DNA of 40,716 bases from Tateyamaria pelophila (GTDB taxonomy: Bacteria > Pseudomonadota > Alphaproteobacteria > Rhodobacterales > Rhodobacteraceae). The position numbers and the translations under genes are program-made. The stretch lies in NCBI RefSeq assembly GCF_019966495.1, contig NZ_JAIMIA010000037.1, positions 1-40,716 on the forward strand, in the 5' to 3' direction. This document shows, piece after piece, positions 40,433 through 40,716 of the stretch (its first letter is position 1; each line of letters starts with the position of its first letter). The notes below the pieces were generated by a model. It did not search any database. It worked only from the letters and a program-made list of their open reading frames with translations, and was not told the origin of the DNA.

Positions 40433-40716
40433 TCATTTGATTTCGGTCATGACAAACCCGCCCGAATTTCCCAGTTGATGATTTGCGGCAACCAGTTTGG
40501 ATAGCATGCTGAGGTGAAAACACCCTTGCATGGCTTGACTGATTTCATCGTTTGACGCGACCAGTTTGCGCAGCACATCGCTGGGTATCGTCCAATAATG
40601 TATAGGGCCCATTGCAGTCGCTGTTCCCGTTGCCGGATTGATTGAGCAACCCCACGTCTGGAAATTCGGATTTGGCATGATCACGCATCCTGGCATTCCC
40701 ATTTGATATAGGCCTT
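40433..40716 (-). CDS. Partial gene at the right edge, possibly a cyclic nucleotide-binding-like domain protein
   Basis: A minus-strand frame stops at 40433 and stays open through the window edge, so the start may lie outside; an ATG at 40702 is also in frame. The visible 90 residues read TGTATAMGPIHYWTIPSDVL, then LRKLVASNDEISQAMQG. This resembles the last strand and C-helix of cyclic nucleotide-binding domains (R.ATATAL....w.i..d.L..L...n.....al). No DNA-binding domain follows. The assignment is tentative. Confidence 0.45.
   Translation of the reverse strand, partial: GLYQMGMPGCVIMPNPNFQTWGCSINPATGTATAMGPIHYWTIPSDVLRKLVASNDEISQAMQGCFHLSMLSKLVAANHQLGNSGGFVMTEIK

Noticed and set aside
1-40716. 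CRISPR arrays, tRNA, rRNA or prophage genes
   Set aside because: I saw no regularly spaced repeats of suitable length, no tRNA-like cloverleaf with a CCA end, no rRNA-like conserved stretch and no phage structural genes.

Overview
The window looks like chromosomal DNA of a marine Roseobacter-type alphaproteobacterium (Rhodobacteraceae). This rests on the high GC content, the GC-rich third codon positions, the gene families (TctABC, VC_2705-type acetate symporter, DUF294 protein, PotABCD-like ABC systems) and tandem DUF1127 genes followed by CCUCCUCCC-loop hairpins, a Rhodobacteraceae hallmark. No tRNA, rRNA, CRISPR array or prophage was seen.

Layout. (1) 0.4-3.5 kb, minus strand: a tripartite tricarboxylate transporter tctC-tctB-tctA with a hairpin between tctC and tctB. 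(2) 3.9-6.0 kb: an exported DUF333-amidohydrolase. (3) 6.0-8.3 kb: a decayed segment with an IS3-type orfA remnant, a broken D-2-hydroxyacid dehydrogenase, a probable DUF1214 remnant and an outer-membrane protein gene with an internal stop. (4) 8.7-9.3 kb: an orphan DUF1045 (2H phosphoesterase-like) gene. (5) 9.9-18.6 kb: an acetate module, acs-adk-DUF4212-SSS symporter-DUF294 regulator-small membrane protein-membrane-bound DnaQ-like exonuclease. (6) 18.9-20.4 kb: a secreted PHB-depolymerase-like esterase and a glutathione transferase. (7) 20.4-37.3 kb: a large catabolic island. (8) 37.4-40.7 kb: two DUF1127 genes with two predicted small RNAs, a LysR regulator, a DUF2061 protein, an XRE-type regulator and a partial gene at the right edge.

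The island in (7) is the most interesting part. An 11-gene minus-strand operon (37130 down to 26853) encodes an ABC importer, a nucleoside phosphorylase-like protein, a psicose-3-epimerase-like protein, DhaL and DhaK kinase subunits, a LacD-type class I aldolase, an SDR and a fucose-isomerase-family protein. It converges on a plus-strand group: thiolase-fold protein, DUF35 partner, acyl-CoA synthetase, GntR/UTRA regulator and atypical nucleoside hydrolase. A divergent MFS transporter faces the thiolase gene. The same 12-bp palindrome TTGTATCTACAA lies in both outer promoter regions (21635-21646 and 37286-37297). This suggests that the internal GntR regulator controls the whole island. I infer a pathway in which an imported nucleoside-like compound is cleaved, its sugar is isomerised, epimerised, phosphorylated and split to dihydroxyacetone phosphate plus an aldehyde, and an acid moiety is activated to a CoA ester and cleaved by a thiolase-fold protein that lacks the thiolase catalytic Cys and His. 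The substrate is unknown.
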